Of a stretch of DNA of 23,468 nucleotides, positions 1-6,509 are shown in pieces. Origin of the DNA: JAUPTX01 sp964550665 (lineage in GTDB: Bacteria > Patescibacteriota > Minisyncoccia > Phycocordibacterales > CSBR16-119). The translations under genes were made by a program, and so were the position numbers. The notes below the pieces were generated by a model that was not told the origin of the DNA, made no database searches, and saw nothing but the letters and a program-made list of their open reading frames with translations. The DNA is taken from NCBI GenBank assembly GCA_964550665.1, contig CAZJZW010000012.1, forward strand, positions 1 to 23,468. The letters run 5' to 3'. How positions within the stretch are numbered: the stretch's first letter is position 1; each line of letters starts with the position of its first letter.

Positions 1-3
1 TAT

Positions 4-76
4 GCCGTTGTAGCTCAGAAGGTAGAGCACGTTCATGGTAAGAACGAGGTCTCGGGTTCGATTCCCGACAATGGCT
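4..76 (+). tRNA. tRNA-Thr (anticodon GGT)
   Basis: Cloverleaf built by hand. The 7-bp acceptor stem GCCGTTG/CAATGGC has one G-U pair. The D-arm starts GCTC, the anticodon stem is CGTTC/GAACG with loop ATGGTAA (anticodon GGT, reading ACC/ACU), and the T-arm is TCGGG-TTCGATT-CCCGA. The discriminator base is T and no CCA is encoded, so CCA must be added after transcription. Its promoter lies outside the window. Confidence 0.95.
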
Positions 77-287
77 CATTTGGAGACTTTGAGCAGGCTA
101 TTTGATTTGCCTGCGTTCGGGATCGAAAGGCATAGGTATATTTTTGTTTTGCGTAGCAAAGGCAAAAATACCGAGCCGGAGTAGCGAAATTTTCCATCAG
201 GAAAAATATTTGTGACCGATTCAAGGCTATGGCTCACTCATTTACTTTTTTCTAATGTTTGTGTAGATTTAACCAAAACCAGATCTT
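77..287. other. Hairpin-rich non-coding stretch after tRNA-Thr
   Basis: I find no credible coding frame here. Three local inverted repeats follow the tRNA: GCAGGC/GCCTGC at 93-114, a long A/T-rich stem at 135-172 (TATTTTTG pairing with CAAAAATA, closed by TTGC-GTA-GCAA), and TTTTCC-ATCA-GGAAAA at 191-206. None is followed by a clear T-tract. It could be processing or termination signals for the tRNA transcript, a small structured RNA, or decayed sequence. A possible weak -10 (TAGATT, 264-269) precedes the next gene. Confidence 0.3.
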
Positions 288-791
288 ATGGGAAAGCCAA
301 GAACAGTAGCCGGAGCCACATCTATTCTTTTAGGTAAATATGATGAAGGTACATTTGGCGAAGAGAAGTTGGGACATGTTATGAATGTGATTCTCGCGCT
401 TTGTGAAAACCCAGACTCAGTGACTATCAATACGAGCTTGCTTAATCAAGTCTGGGCAAGATTGAACTGGTATATCAAGATCGAGAAAAAGGGTTTTCTG
501 TTGGTTCTCCTTAGCGCTGATCACTGGAAAAAAAGAGAAAAGGTCCGAACCACCATTTCCGAGCTGGGGGTTAGCTCAGAGCTCATTCATGTTATGCAAC
601 CAGCTCTGAGTATGAAAAACGCACAAGGTACAGTAGTCTCGAGAGATTGTCGCCTTATCCTCTATTCGAAAGAATGTCCGAAGGTTGTACTTGAGCAGAT
701 TCCACCGGAGATATCTGTAAAATTCAAGAACCTTCACCCAAACAGTATTCATCGCGCTCTGGTAGATTTAAGTAAAAAACTCGATACTTAG
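288..791 (+). CDS. Hypothetical protein, 167 aa
   Basis: I do not recognise this family. The product is a soluble mixed alpha/beta protein with no signal peptide, membrane segment or metal motif. Its middle contains a hydrophobic strand (GFLLVLLSADHWKKREK, near residues 69-85) and an amphipathic C-terminus. The ATG at 288 is the first in frame and has no Shine-Dalgarno sequence, as elsewhere in the window. It stands alone between the tRNA region and its own terminator, so it is probably a single-gene transcript. Another orphan of similar size with its own terminator lies at 12013-12588, but I see no clear similarity between them. The frame is open over 504 nt with ordinary composition, so I am fairly sure it is a gene and ignorant of its role. 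Confidence 0.75.
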   Translation: MGKPRTVAGATSILLGKYDEGTFGEEKLGHVMNVILALCENPDSVTINTSLLNQVWARLNWYIKIEKKGFLLVLLSADHWKKREKVRTTISELGVSSELIHVMQPALSMKNAQGTVVSRDCRLILYSKECPKVVLEQIPPEISVKFKNLHPNSIHRALVDLSKKLDT

Positions 792-802
792 TTTCTACTT
801 TA

Positions 803-832
803 AAGTCCTGACGCTTCGCGCAGGGCTTTTTT
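803..832 (+). terminator. Rho-independent terminator of the 167-aa gene
   Basis: GTCCTG-A-CGC, loop TTC, GCG-CAGGGC forms a GC-rich stem with one bulged A, followed by TTTTTT. It starts 14 nt after the stop codon of the preceding gene and separates that gene from prfB. Confidence 0.85.
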
Positions 833-845
833 CTTTCCTAATTTC

Positions 846-854
846 TGGTAAAAT
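846..854 (+). promoter_or_regulatory. Extended -10 promoter of prfB
   Basis: TGG-TAAAAT is an extended -10 element (hexamer 849-854). Transcription should begin about 7 nt downstream, at or next to the ATG at 862, which is the spacing seen for other leaderless genes in this window. That ATG is in the prfB frame but meets TGA at 874-876. Confidence 0.55.
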
Positions 855-909
855 AAAGATAATGAATCATGAATGAACTAAGAAGCAAATAGAGGAAAAG
901 GAAGCTGAA

Positions 910-1740
910 ATGAGCTCCCCTAATTTTTGGTCTGATAAAAGCAAAGCCCAGTCAGTAATAAAGCAAATCCAAGATTTAAAAGATAAATTAGAAGGTTTTG
1001 CTAAGTACGACAAAAAGTCGGCTATTTTAAATATTTTCGCCGGAGCTGGAGGGGACGACTCAGAAGATTTCGTAAGAATTCTTTATGAAATGTACTCAAA
1101 GTTTTTTGAGCAAAATAATTTTTCACAGAAAATAGTTGATCAAAATCAAAATACAAAAAATGGTTATCGAAATATCTCACTTGAAGTAGGAGGAAAGAAC
1201 GCCTACGGTCTTCTTAAAAAAGAGTCCGGAGTGCATAGACTCGTTCGCATTTCTCCTTTTAGTTCAAATGCAAAACGTCACACATCATTTGCGATGGTGG
1301 AGTTTCTACCACTTATCGAAGACAAGAACGATTTTGTAATCCCGAAAGATGATTTAGAAGTTTCATTTGCTAGAAGTTCTGGTCCAGGTGGTCAGAATGT
1401 AAACAAGCGTGATACTGCAGTTAGACTAACTCATGTGCCAACAGGTATTTCTGTTCATGTAGAGTCTGAGAGAAGTCAGGAGGCAAACAGAGAGAAAGCC
1501 GAGAGTATGATTAAAGGAAAGATTATAAAAATCCTAGAAGAGCAGAAAAAAGAAACAATCGGTGAACTCGCTATTTCAAAAACAACAGATAATGAATGGG
1601 GAAGTCAGATTCGCTCATATGTGTTTCAGCCATACCAAATGATAAAAGATCATCGAACAGGCGTGGAAGTGAGAGATTTAGATAAAGTTCTAAAGTCTGG
1701 GGAAATCGATGAATTTATTGCTGCAGAAAGGCTTATATAG
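910..1740 (+). CDS. prfB: Peptide chain release factor 2 (domain 1 shortened; 5' end ambiguous)
   Basis: RF2 enters the ribosomal A site at UGA and UAA and triggers peptidyl-tRNA hydrolysis. The RF2 stop-recognition tripeptide SPF is at residues 115-117 (ISPFSSNAKRHTSF context) and the catalytic GGQ at 160-162. RF1 would have a P-x-T motif instead. The protein is 276 aa against about 365 in well-studied bacteria. The gap is in domain 1: residues 1-30 run straight into the domain-2 start KYDKKSAILNIFAGAGG. The true start is unclear. Upstream codons in the same frame (877-909, TKKQIEEKEAE) look like genuine RF2 N-terminus but follow an in-frame TGA at 874-876. Alternatively ATG 869 gives MNELRSK and a -1 shift at 887-890 continues as IEEKEAEM. 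ATG 910 is the safe minimal start, with an AGGAAG-like sequence ahead of it. Confidence 0.9.
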   Translation: MSSPNFWSDKSKAQSVIKQIQDLKDKLEGFAKYDKKSAILNIFAGAGGDDSEDFVRILYEMYSKFFEQNNFSQKIVDQNQNTKNGYRNISLEVGGKNAYGLLKKESGVHRLVRISPFSSNAKRHTSFAMVEFLPLIEDKNDFVIPKDDLEVSFARSSGPGGQNVNKRDTAVRLTHVPTGISVHVESERSQEANREKAESMIKGKIIKILEEQKKETIGELAISKTTDNEWGSQIRSYVFQPYQMIKDHRTGVEVRDLDKVLKSGEIDEFIAAERLI

Positions 1741-1764
1741 GGATTTCTGTGGATTAGAAAATTT

Positions 1765-1773
1765 TGCTATACT
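1765..1773 (+). promoter_or_regulatory. Extended -10 promoter of ftsE
   Basis: TGC-TATACT is an extended -10 element (hexamer 1768-1773) with 7 nt to the ATG at 1781. This supports 1781 rather than the upstream in-frame ATG at 1709, which lies inside prfB, and predicts a leaderless mRNA. Confidence 0.65.
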
Positions 1774-1780
1774 ATGTTCC

Positions 1781-2464
1781 ATGATACGTTTTGAAAATGT
1801 AACAAAAATCTATCCGAATGCTGGGGAAGCTTCTGTCGAAGACTTAAGTTTTGAAATAAAGTCCGGAGAGTTTGTCTCAATAGTAGGACACTCTGGTGCT
1901 GGTAAAACAACCATCGTAAAACTTTTACTCGGGGAAGAGAAACCTACAAAGGGGAATATTTTTTTTGATGAGATAGAAGTTACGGGAATTCGACCTTCTA
2001 AACTAACAAACCTTCGAAGAAGAATCGGAACTGTCTTCCAGGACTTCCGTCTTTTGCCAAATAAAACCGCTTATGAAAATATTGCTTTTGCGATGGAATC
2101 TGCTGGTAAAACAGATGAAGAGATAGAATCAGATGTTCCACACGTTCTTGATCTTGTCGATCTGGGTTCAAAAGCTTTTCATTTTCCACACCAACTATCC
2201 GGTGGAGAAAAACAACGTCTTTCTATCGCCCGTGCTATCATCAACAATCCAGAAGTTGTAGTCGCTGATGAGCCGACAGGAAACTTAGACCCAGTGAACA
2301 CATACGAAGTAGTCCATATTCTAAAAAAGATTAATAGTCTCGGAACGACGGTTATTTTAACAACACACAACAAAGGTGTGGTGGATGCTATTCATAAAAG
2401 AGTCATCACGCTTGAAGATGGAAAAGCTGTGCGTGATGATGAAAAGGGTAAATATATAATTTAA
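1781..2464 (+). CDS. ftsE: Cell division ATP-binding protein FtsE
   Basis: This is the ATPase of the FtsEX complex, which couples ATP hydrolysis in the cytoplasm to activation of peptidoglycan hydrolases outside the cell during division. The 227-aa product has the full ABC-ATPase set: Walker A GHSGAGKT at 36-43, Q-loop near FQD (86-88), signature LSGGEKQR at 139-146, Walker B VVVADE at 159-164, D-loop GNLD and the H-loop histidine at 196 (TTH). Length is normal for FtsE. I chose ATG 1781 because the family begins with MIxFxNVxKxY and an extended -10 lies 7 nt upstream. ftsX follows after 10 nt, the standard pairing that distinguishes FtsE from other small ABC ATPases. Confidence 0.95.
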   Translation: MIRFENVTKIYPNAGEASVEDLSFEIKSGEFVSIVGHSGAGKTTIVKLLLGEEKPTKGNIFFDEIEVTGIRPSKLTNLRRRIGTVFQDFRLLPNKTAYENIAFAMESAGKTDEEIESDVPHVLDLVDLGSKAFHFPHQLSGGEKQRLSIARAIINNPEVVVADEPTGNLDPVNTYEVVHILKKINSLGTTVILTTHNKGVVDAIHKRVITLEDGKAVRDDEKGKYII

Positions 2465-2474
2465 ATAAATTATC

Positions 2475-3398
2475 ATGAAAGTATTAGATATAAAAAGAAT
2501 TATACGAGGAGGATTTCTAAATTTCGTTCGAAACGGGTTCGTTTCTCTTTCATCTGTTTTGGTTATGACCATAACACTTTCTGTTATCACTATCATCATC
2601 CTTTCTCAAGCGGTTTTAAACTTTTCTTTGAGTCAGCTCCAAGACAAAGTCGATGTCACCGTTTTCTTTACTGTCGGTGCATCTGAATCAGAAATATTAA
2701 GTATCAAAGGTCAGCTCGAACAACTTCCAGAAGTAGCTAGTGTAGACTATATTTCTTCAGAAGAAGCTTTAGCGAACTTTCGAGAACGTCATTCGACAGA
2801 CTATTTAACACTCCAAGCTCTGGAAGAGCTCGACGAAAATCCGCTTGGTGCAACGCTTAATATAGAAGCTATCGAAGCTTCTGAATACGAACAGATTGCC
2901 AACTTTTTAGAGTCGGGTGACGCTCTTCAAAGTAATCAAAAAGTTATAATCGACAAAGTTAACTATTTCCAAAACAAGTTAGTTATCGACAGACTTATTT
3001 CTATAACCGAAGGAGCGAAAAAGCTTGGACTTGGTATAACTTTTGTTTTGGTTTTAATTTCTGTGATAATCACGTTTAATACCCTCCGACTTAACATTTA
3101 TATCGTTCGAGAAGAAATAGGCGTGATGCGTGTTGTGGGAGCTGAAAACCACTACATCAGAGGTCCGTTTATGGTTGAAGGAATGCTTTACGGTCTTGTC
3201 TCTGCCTTTATTACTATGCTGATTTTCTATCCGATATCACTCTGGCTTGGCGCAAACATGACAGACTTCTTGGGAATTAACTTAAATACATACTACTTCG
3301 CCAATTTCTTCCAACTACTTATTATCACAGCGGTATTCGGAATCTTTCTCGGTATGATATCAAGTTTCTTAGCCACTAGAGCATATCTTAAAAAATAG
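2475..3398 (+). CDS. ftsX: Cell division permease-like protein FtsX
   Basis: Membrane partner of FtsE. The 307-aa protein has the family layout: a short cytoplasmic N-terminus, TM1 (about residues 21-47), a large extracytoplasmic domain (about 50-175) that in studied bacteria contacts hydrolase activators, then three TM segments (about 185-205, 230-255, 270-295). The pieces NFVRNGFVSLSSVLVMTITL and the MRVVGAENHYIRGPFMVEG region are typical of FtsX. It starts 10 nt after ftsE with no Shine-Dalgarno sequence, so it is probably translated from the ftsE transcript. No hydrolase or activator gene is adjacent. The peptidoglycan-binding protein at 18574 could be a partner, but that is speculation. 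Confidence 0.93.
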   Translation: MKVLDIKRIIRGGFLNFVRNGFVSLSSVLVMTITLSVITIIILSQAVLNFSLSQLQDKVDVTVFFTVGASESEILSIKGQLEQLPEVASVDYISSEEALANFRERHSTDYLTLQALEELDENPLGATLNIEAIEASEYEQIANFLESGDALQSNQKVIIDKVNYFQNKLVIDRLISITEGAKKLGLGITFVLVLISVIITFNTLRLNIYIVREEIGVMRVVGAENHYIRGPFMVEGMLYGLVSAFITMLIFYPISLWLGANMTDFLGINLNTYYFANFFQLLIITAVFGIFLGMISSFLATRAYLKK

Positions 3399-3419
3399 TT
3401 ACTAAATAAAGAATTGTTA

Positions 3420-5069
3420 ATGCCTCTTCAAAGATCAAAAACAAAATACATATTTATAGTCGGCGGAGTAATGTCTGGTGTGGGTAAGGGAGTCACCACT
3501 GCTTCGATAGGTACAATTCTAAAAAGCAAAGGTTTTCGAGTGAGTTTAATAAAAGCTGATCCGTATCTGAATGTAGATGCGGGGACAATGAACCCTACCG
3601 AACACGGTGAGGTTTTTGTTATGGACTCTGGGCTTGAAACAGATCAAGATATGGGGAACTATGAACGTTTCTTAAACCAAACTCTTCCAAAAGAAAACTA
3701 TATGACGAACGGAATGGTTTTTAAGTATGTGATCGATAAAGAAAGAGCTCTTGGATATAAAGGTAAATGCGTCGAACCGACATATCACATCACTGAAGAA
3801 ATAATACGCCGTATTCATGAGTCGGTGAAAAAGACAGACGCAGAAATCGTCGTAGTTGAAATCGGTGGAACTATCGGTGAATATCAAAATGCTATTTTTC
3901 TTGAAGCAGCGCGCCAATTAAAAAACAAAAACCCAAAAGATGTGATGTTCGTGATGGTCTCATATTTACCGACACCTTCTTCTATCGGTGAGATGAAAAC
4001 AAAACCGACGCAAAATGCAGTGATACAAATGAACTCGTACGGCGTATCTCCAAATATTATTGTTGCGCGAGCCGAGCTCCCGATTGATAAAAAAAGAAAA
4101 GAAAAAATAGCCTCCATGACAGGGCTTCTCTCGAGCGAAGACGTTATTGCTGCGCCAAATGTAAAAAGTATTTATGACGTTCCGGTAAATTTTGAAAACG
4201 ACGGAATCGGACTTCGTATTCTAAGTCACTTTGATTTAAGGCCGAAAAAGAAAGATCTAAAAGAATGGCGAGGACTGGTTACAAAGATGAAAAAGATAAC
4301 TAAAGAAGTGAATATCGCTGTTGTTGGTAAATACTTCGATACAGGCGATTTTGTGCTCTCTGATGCGTATATATCTATTATTGAAGCGTTGAAAATATCT
4401 GGAATACATCTCGGCATAAAAACAAACCTTCACTGGCTTGATGCAAAAAAGTTTGAAATGAATGGAAAGAAAGAACTAGCGAAGCTTGCTAAATATGATG
4501 GTATTTTAGTTCCAGGAGGTTTCGGTGAGACGGGAATAGAGGGGAAGATAAAAGTTATCGAATATGCCAGAGTGAATAAAATTCCTTATTTTGGAATCTG
4601 TTATGGTATGCAACTTATGGTTGTCGAATACGCAAGAAATGTCTTAGGGTTGAAAGATGCAAATACAGTTGAAATAAATCCAAACACTGTAAATCCTGTG
4701 ATCGACATCATGCCAGAACAAAAGAAAAAACTTGAAGTAAAAGAATACGGCGCTTCGATGCGACTTGGTACATATGAAGCAGTTATAAAAAAGGGAACAG
4801 TCGCATATGATGCTTACAAAAAAACCAGTATCTTAGAAAGACACCGGCACCGATATGAAGTAAATCCAAATTTCGTTGATCAAATCCAAAAAGCCGGACT
4901 TATCTTTTCAGGAACTTCACCAAACGGCGTTTTGATGGAAATGGCTGAACTTTCAAAATCACAGCATCCATTTTTCTTGGGAACACAATTTCATCCAGAA
5001 TTCCTCGCACGAGTTTTAGATCCACATCCACTTTTCACAGCTTTTGTAAAAGCGTGCATGAAGAAATAG
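3420..5069 (+). CDS. pyrG: CTP synthase
   Basis: Converts UTP, ATP and glutamine to CTP. The 549-aa product has the N-terminal amidoligase domain (FIVGGVMSGVGKGVTTASIG near the start, with Mg/ATP-site residues in KADPYLNVDAGTMNPTEHGEV) and a C-terminal class I glutamine amidotransferase. The latter shows the oxyanion segment VPGGFGETG, nucleophile Cys394 in GICYGMQ, and the catalytic pair His525/Glu527 in GTQFHPEF. Length matches the family. A TTG six bases upstream could also serve as start, but ATG 3420 fits the family better. It lies 21 nt after ftsX and 1 nt before the next gene, so it sits within a prfB-ftsEX-pyrG run. The segment GYKGKCVEPTYHITEEI is somewhat divergent from textbook PyrG. 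Confidence 0.96.
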   Translation: MPLQRSKTKYIFIVGGVMSGVGKGVTTASIGTILKSKGFRVSLIKADPYLNVDAGTMNPTEHGEVFVMDSGLETDQDMGNYERFLNQTLPKENYMTNGMVFKYVIDKERALGYKGKCVEPTYHITEEIIRRIHESVKKTDAEIVVVEIGGTIGEYQNAIFLEAARQLKNKNPKDVMFVMVSYLPTPSSIGEMKTKPTQNAVIQMNSYGVSPNIIVARAELPIDKKRKEKIASMTGLLSSEDVIAAPNVKSIYDVPVNFENDGIGLRILSHFDLRPKKKDLKEWRGLVTKMKKITKEVNIAVVGKYFDTGDFVLSDAYISIIEALKISGIHLGIKTNLHWLDAKKFEMNGKKELAKLAKYDGILVPGGFGETGIEGKIKVIEYARVNKIPYFGICYGMQLMVVEYARNVLGLKDANTVEINPNTVNPVIDIMPEQKKKLEVKEYGASMRLGTYEAVIKKGTVAYDAYKKTSILERHRHRYEVNPNFVDQIQKAGLIFSGTSPNGVLMEMAELSKSQHPFFLGTQFHPEFLARVLDPHPLFTAFVKACMKK

Positions 5070-5070
5070 T

Positions 5071-5550
5071 ATGGATAAAAACCCTGAGAAAACTTTTCAT
5101 TGGATTGTCGGTATTTTAAATATGCGCAAAATCCAATTCCAAGTAGACGGTGGTTTGGCTGCGCGTGCATATGGTGCAGACAGAGAGCTTGTTGATATAG
5201 ATTTAGTAATTCACGAAGGTGATTTCGATAAAATAATTGACGATGTTAAAGAATTTATAAAATATGGCCCAGAACACTACATGGATGAAAAATGGGATTT
5301 AAAACTCATGACTTTATTCCACGAAAATCAGACCATAGATATTTCTGGTGCGAGAAATACGAAATATTTTGATGGTAAAAATAATATTTGGGTGCAATCA
5401 GAAAATACTTTAGAAAAAAGTACTATAAAAAACCTGCTTGGTCTCAATGTTCCTGTTATACCTCTTGATCACTTAATTAAAGAAAAACAAATTTTAGATC
5501 GAGAGGTAGATCGTATTGATTTATCTTTTATAAACAAAAAATCCGCATAA
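5071..5550 (+). CDS. Nucleotidyltransferase-fold protein, 159 aa
   Basis: The segment VDGGLAARAYGADREL-VDIDLVI (residues 25-47) fits the G-G-x-A...R...D-x-D core of the Pol-beta-like nucleotidyltransferase superfamily, with Asp42/Asp44 as candidate metal ligands. A C-terminal PLDHLIKEKQIL element is common in small proteins of this fold. The substrate cannot be told from sequence; relatives include antibiotic adenylyltransferases and AbiEii-type toxins, and no partner antitoxin is next to it. The ATG is 1 nt after the pyrG stop, which implies translational coupling. Its stop codon TAA lies in the loop of the terminator hairpin that follows. Confidence 0.75.
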   Translation: MDKNPEKTFHWIVGILNMRKIQFQVDGGLAARAYGADRELVDIDLVIHEGDFDKIIDDVKEFIKYGPEHYMDEKWDLKLMTLFHENQTIDISGARNTKYFDGKNNIWVQSENTLEKSTIKNLLGLNVPVIPLDHLIKEKQILDREVDRIDLSFINKKSA

Positions 5551-5567
5551 GCGGATTTTTTGTTTAT
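5530..5567. terminator. Bidirectional terminator with the stop codon in its loop
   Basis: A perfect 17-bp inverted repeat (5530-5546 pairing with 5551-5567) has loop ATAA. The GC core is ATCCGC/GCGGAT, flanked by A6/T6 runs, so it can terminate on both strands. The TAA stop of the plus-strand gene occupies 5548-5550 in the loop, and the TAA of the converging LOG gene overlaps the other end. Confidence 0.92.
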
Positions 5568-6286
5568 TATTCTTCTCGCATCGGAGCGTTTTTTACAATA
5601 TTTAGGATTTCATCTTCGTCATCTGTTATCGTGTAGAGAGCCAAGTCATTTTCTGATATTGTTTTAAATTCCTCGAGCATTGTAGTTCGTATCATTTTAT
5701 CCAGAGGCTCCCAGAATTTTTTCCCAACAAGCACGATAGGAACTGCAGATATTTTTCCTGTTTGAACAAGAGTGAGAATTTCAAAGAGCTCATCAAATGT
5801 TCCAAATCCACCCGGGAAATACAAGTAAGCTTCAGCAGAATATGCCATCAAAACTTTTCTAGTGAAAAAGAAATAGAAGGGAATAGATTCTGTCACATAT
5901 TTATTTGTGTTTTGTTCCATCGGAAGCTTTATAGTAAGACCCAAAGATGGTTTACCCATCTCATATGCTCCGCGGTTTCCAGCTTCCATTATTCCTGGTC
6001 CTCCTCCTGTTACGATGCTATATCCGAGTTCTCCTGCGATACGTCTAGAGAGTCTTAGCGCTCTTTGATAGTCTTCGTGGCTCTCAGGCAAGCGAGCAGA
6101 TCCCCAGAAAGTTACAGACTTGGTGTGGTCTTTATGACTTTTAATAATATCAAAACCTTGACGGAATTCTTCGTTGATCACACAAATACGAGTTTCTGTT
6201 TCGTCGCCGTTTGTTACATAAACACAACCGTTCTTAATCTCATCTATTGAAAGACGTTTTGGTCTCAATGGTTTTTCTTCTGTCAT
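5567..6286 (-). CDS. LOG-family (TIGR00730-like) Rossmann-fold protein
   Basis: The 239-aa product carries both hallmark motifs of the LOG/lysine-decarboxylase-like family: GGGPGIMEA at 94-102 (nucleotide or ribose phosphate binding) and PGGFGTFDE at 158-166 (catalytic PGGxGTxxE). Characterised relatives hydrolyse nucleoside 5'-monophosphates, releasing a base (cytokinin-activating LOG, or PpnN-type nucleosidases). The true substrate here is unknown. The first 55 residues precede the Rossmann core (VTFWGSARLPE) and are longer than in the shortest LOG proteins. It converges on the pyrG operon and shares its terminator. Its promoter is back to back with that of tRNA-Gln. Confidence 0.9.
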   Translation of the reverse strand: MTEEKPLRPKRLSIDEIKNGCVYVTNGDETETRICVINEEFRQGFDIIKSHKDHTKSVTFWGSARLPESHEDYQRALRLSRRIAGELGYSIVTGGGPGIMEAGNRGAYEMGKPSLGLTIKLPMEQNTNKYVTESIPFYFFFTRKVLMAYSAEAYLYFPGGFGTFDELFEILTLVQTGKISAVPIVLVGKKFWEPLDKMIRTTMLEEFKTISENDLALYTITDDEDEILNIVKNAPMREE

Positions 6287-6294
6287 ATTTTTAT

Positions 6295-6302
6295 ATTTTA
6301 CC
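6295..6302 (-). promoter_or_regulatory. -10 element of the LOG-family gene
   Basis: On the minus strand GG-TAAAAT (hexamer 6300-6295) ends 8 nt before the ATG at 6286, which predicts a leaderless transcript. It sits about 6 nt from the divergent tRNA-Gln -35 element. Confidence 0.5.
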
Positions 6303-6307
6303 TTATT

Positions 6308-6336
6308 TTGAGAAAAAGTTTGAATTCTGGTATAAC
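6308..6336 (+). promoter_or_regulatory. Sigma70-type promoter of tRNA-Gln
   Basis: TTGAGA (6308-6313), a 17-bp spacer and TATAAC (6331-6336), with an extended TGG just before the -10. The expected transcription start is about 17 nt before the tRNA. Confidence 0.8.
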
Positions 6337-6359
6337 TTAGGTGTGTGTAAACACAAATT

Positions 6360-6430
6360 TGCCAGATCGTCTAATGGTAGGACAACGGTTTCTGGTACCG
6401 TTTATCTTGGTTCGAGCCCAAGTCTGGCAG
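6360..6430 (+). tRNA. tRNA-Gln (anticodon CTG)
   Basis: The acceptor stem TGCCAGA/TCTGGCA is a perfect 7 bp. D-arm GTCT-AATGGTA-GGAC; anticodon stem ACGGT/ACCGT with loop TTCTGGT (anticodon CTG, reading CAG); T-arm CTTGG-TTCGAGC-CCAAG. Discriminator G, no encoded CCA. The T-first acceptor is typical of tRNA-Gln. No T-rich terminator follows directly. Confidence 0.95.
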
Positions 6431-6509
6431 CAAAGTTAGGACGTACACAAGACGCGTTAATCAAGTATCTTACTTTACAAAATATACTATTTCAATCATT
6501 ATTATAAGC

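Noticed and set aside
33..224. 63-codon minus-strand frame across tRNA-Thr
   Set aside because: It is antisense to the tRNA; the SGIEPETSFLP-like ending is the usual translation artefact of a tRNA complement.
215..240. Second tRNA-like 3' end (ATTCAAG...ATGGCTCA)
   Set aside because: No T-stem, D-arm or matching acceptor 5' strand could be built.
855..882. Classical prfB +1 frameshift signal (CTTTGA with upstream SD)
   Set aside because: No CTT-TGA or upstream SD is present, and the reading frame that would enter the shift is closed; the anomaly at this locus is of a different type.
6247..6507. Plus-strand frame of 86 codons spanning tRNA-Gln
   Set aside because: It reads through the LOG promoter, the tRNA promoter and the tRNA itself, and has no protein-like character.
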